Part shown: piece after piece, positions 17,399 through 19,026 of the stretch
How the letters are laid out: every line of letters starts with the position of its first letter
Numbering within the stretch: position 1 is the first letter of the stretch
NCBI GenBank assembly: GCA_035512595.1
Contig: DATKDU010000005.1
Coordinates: 1 to 19,026, forward strand
DNA: 19,026 bases
Reading direction: 5' to 3'
Origin: DATKDU01 sp035512595
GTDB lineage: Bacteria > Planctomycetota > Planctomycetia > Pirellulales > Pirellulaceae
Program-made: the position numbers and the translations under genes
The notes under the pieces: model-generated
Told to the model about the DNA's origin: nothing
Seen by the model: the letters and a program-made list of their open reading frames with translations, nothing else
The model's database searches: none

Positions 17399-18826
17399 GT
17401 GAAGTATCCTGCCGTCCAAAATCAGATTGCCGGTCAGCCCGTGCCGTTTGACGGCGCGCATGCGGAGGTGGTCTCGCCGCTGGATGGTTCCCTGCTGTCG
17501 CGAGTGCCGCTTTCCAGCGGCGCGGAGATAGACGCAGCAGTCGTCGCGGCGAAGCGCGCCTTTCCAGCCTGGTCGGCGCGGACGATCAAGGAGCGGTCGC
17601 AGGTGTTCTATGCGTACCGGGCGCTGCTGGAGCGGAATCGCCAAGAGCTGGCGACGCTGATCCACGAAGAGAACGGCAAGACGCTGGAGGAGGGGCGGGC
17701 GGAAGTCGCCAAGGCGATGGAAGTCACGGAGTTTGCTTGCTCGCTGCCCCAGATCGCCGCCGGCGAGGTGCTGGAGGTGAGCCCCGGGATTGATTGCCGC
17801 GTGCAATACGTGCCGCTGGGGGTGGTGGCGTCGATCACGCCGTTCAACTTTCCGTGCATGGTGCCGCACTGGACGGTGCCGATCGCCGTGTGCCTGGGAA
17901 ACTGCCTGGTGCTCAAGCCGTCGGAGAAGGTGCCGCTGACGGCGCAGCGCACGGCCATGCTCTTGGCGGAGGCGGGTCTTCCGCCGGGAGTGTTCAGCGT
18001 CGTCCACGGTCAGCGGGCGGTGGTGGAAGCCATTTGCGATCATCCCGACATCGCGGCAGTCACGGTTGTCGGATCGACGCCGATCGCCAGGCAGGTCTAC
18101 TTGCGTGCCACGAGCAAGCTCAAGCGGTGCCTGGCCCTCGGCGGGGCGAAGAACCATCTCGTGGTGCTGCCGGATGCTGACGTTGCGCCGACGGCGGAGA
18201 ACGTCATGGCCTCGGTGGCCGGTTGTGCGGGGCAGCGGTGCATGGCGGCGGCGACGCTGTTGGCGGTGGGAAACGTCGATCCGATCATTGACGCCGTGTG
18301 CGAGCAGGCCCGTTGGCTGGTCCCCGGCCAGGCGATCGGCGCCGTCATTTCGCGGGAGGCGAAAATGCGCATCGAGGGGTACATCACGCAGGCCGAGGCA
18401 GCGGGCGCGAAGGTGCTCGTCGATGGCCGCGGCGCCAGCGTTCGCGGCTGCGAAGGGGGCTTTTACGTCGGCCCGACGGTGATCGACGGCGTCCGGCCGG
18501 ACATGCCCATCGCCCGCGAAGAGGTGTTTGGCCCGGTGCTGGCGATCATCCGCGCTCGTGACGTGGCCGAAGCCGTGGCGATCGAAAACGGCTCGCCGTT
18601 CGGCAACGCGGCGGCGATCTATACGCGCGACGGTCAGGCGGCCCGCGATTTTGCCGAGCGGGCCAGCGCCGGGATGATCGGCGTCAACGTGGGCGTGCCG
18701 GTGCCGCGGGAGCCGTTCGGTTTCGGCGGCTGGAACGATTCGCGCTTCGGCGCCGGCGACATCACCGGCAAAAGCTCGATCGGCTTTTGGACGCAGGCCA
18801 AGAAGATTACGACGCGGTGGTCATGA
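17399..18826 (+). CDS. mmsA: Methylmalonate/malonate-semialdehyde dehydrogenase (CoA-acylating)
   Basis: A 475-residue aldehyde dehydrogenase-fold enzyme starting at GTG 17399, with GAGGA eight bases upstream. Hallmarks are Asn150 in ITPFNFPCMVPHW, the LVLKPSEKVPLTA cofactor segment, VVGSTPIARQVY, GGAKNHLVVLPDAD (in place of the ELGGK of ordinary aldehyde dehydrogenases), catalytic Cys281 in GCAGQRCMA, EEVFGPVLAI, and the C-terminal GVPVPREPFGFGGW and GDITGKSSIGFWTQ. This set marks the CoA-dependent MmsA/IolA family. It converts methylmalonate semialdehyde to propionyl-CoA, or malonate semialdehyde to acetyl-CoA, with loss of CO2 and reduction of NAD+, in valine, inositol, beta-alanine or 3-hydroxypropionate breakdown. 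It diverges from the iron-type alcohol dehydrogenase across 108 bases, so the pair may be co-regulated. The exact pathway is not shown by the sequence. Confidence 0.93.
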   Translation: MKYPAVQNQIAGQPVPFDGAHAEVVSPLDGSLLSRVPLSSGAEIDAAVVAAKRAFPAWSARTIKERSQVFYAYRALLERNRQELATLIHEENGKTLEEGRAEVAKAMEVTEFACSLPQIAAGEVLEVSPGIDCRVQYVPLGVVASITPFNFPCMVPHWTVPIAVCLGNCLVLKPSEKVPLTAQRTAMLLAEAGLPPGVFSVVHGQRAVVEAICDHPDIAAVTVVGSTPIARQVYLRATSKLKRCLALGGAKNHLVVLPDADVAPTAENVMASVAGCAGQRCMAAATLLAVGNVDPIIDAVCEQARWLVPGQAIGAVISREAKMRIEGYITQAEAAGAKVLVDGRGASVRGCEGGFYVGPTVIDGVRPDMPIAREEVFGPVLAIIRARDVAEAVAIENGSPFGNAAAIYTRDGQAARDFAERASAGMIGVNVGVPVPREPFGFGGWNDSRFGAGDITGKSSIGFWTQAKKITTRWS

Positions 18827-18831
18827 CTGCC

Positions 18832-19026
18832 TTAACGCCCCTTTTGCGGCAGAACGACAAACGCCCCGAACTGCGGCTCCGTCACCGGCAGCGTCACGTC
18901 CGGCATTCCCACCGGTGGCGGACCCTGGATGGGCTTCATCGGGAGCCGCACCGGCTGGCCGTCGTAGGTTCCACTGACCAGCGGCATTCCGAAGTAATCT
19001 TTGGCACTGACGATGCGGAACGCCTG
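18832..19026 (-). CDS. C-terminal end of a protein running off the window
   Basis: The - strand is open from base 19026 to a TAA at 18832-18834, giving 64 residues without a start. It reads FRIVSAKDYFGMPLVSGTY, then DGQPVRLPMKPIQGPPPVG, MPDVTLPVTEPQFGAFVVLP and QKGR. Good codon bias and a protein-like composition support a real gene. The Pro/Val pattern with DGQPVRLPM looks like the last beta-rich segment of a larger, possibly secreted protein. I do not recognise the family. Its stop lies five bases from the mmsA stop (convergent), with no strong terminator between them. Confidence 0.75.
   Translation of the reverse strand, partial: QAFRIVSAKDYFGMPLVSGTYDGQPVRLPMKPIQGPPPVGMPDVTLPVTEPQFGAFVVLPQKGR

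Noticed and set aside
18827..18850. Possible terminator CTGCC...GGCAG after mmsA
   Set aside because: The stem is only 5 bp, the loop is long and there is no T-run; it overlaps the end of the convergent coding frame.

Overview
The window looks like a planctomycete chromosome, most likely from the Pirellulales. The support is a DUF1559 prepilin-like protein, a small 'IEGEVTIGGQPLKAG'-type lipoprotein, a secreted thioredoxin-fold protein with DxNxDGxxD loops, high GC at third codon positions, and a 23S-5S rRNA cluster with no 16S gene beside it. Family names come from reading the translations by eye; no database search was possible.

Layout. 118-474 (+) is a protein-kinase C-lobe fragment that ends at a two-way terminator. 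476-4610 (-) is one ribosomal transcription unit. In transcription order it has a strong sigma70-type promoter (4582-4609), tRNA-Ile(GAU), tRNA-Ala(UGC), a 640-base spacer, 23S, 5S and the terminator. The promoter sits 18-25 bases upstream of tRNA-Ile, so 16S cannot be part of this transcript. 4842-9913 (+) holds a secreted TlpA-like thioredoxin-fold protein, a membrane histidine kinase with a periplasmic c-type haem motif, a small protein paired with a retropepsin-like protease, and RNase HI.

9949-13191 (+) is the most interesting region. A promoter overlapped by a Fur-box-like palindrome precedes four co-directional genes: DUF1559, a lipoprotein, a secreted DUF4198-DUF3386 protein and HemP (haemin uptake). 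I read this as an iron- or haem-responsive operon in which planctomycete-type surface and periplasmic proteins are linked to HemP. The order of genes is seen directly; the iron role is inferred from HemP and the operator.

13272-15198 (-) is a second small operon: a secreted Dabb-domain protein, a WD40 beta-propeller protein and an unrecognised 130-residue protein. After a 766-base stretch without a convincing gene comes a divergent pair. An iron-type alcohol dehydrogenase closely resembling hydroxyacid-oxoacid transhydrogenase is on the - strand, and a methylmalonate/malonate-semialdehyde dehydrogenase is on the + strand. Together they could oxidise a hydroxy acid to its semialdehyde and then to an acyl-CoA. 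The last 195 bases encode the C-terminal end of another - strand protein that runs off the window.
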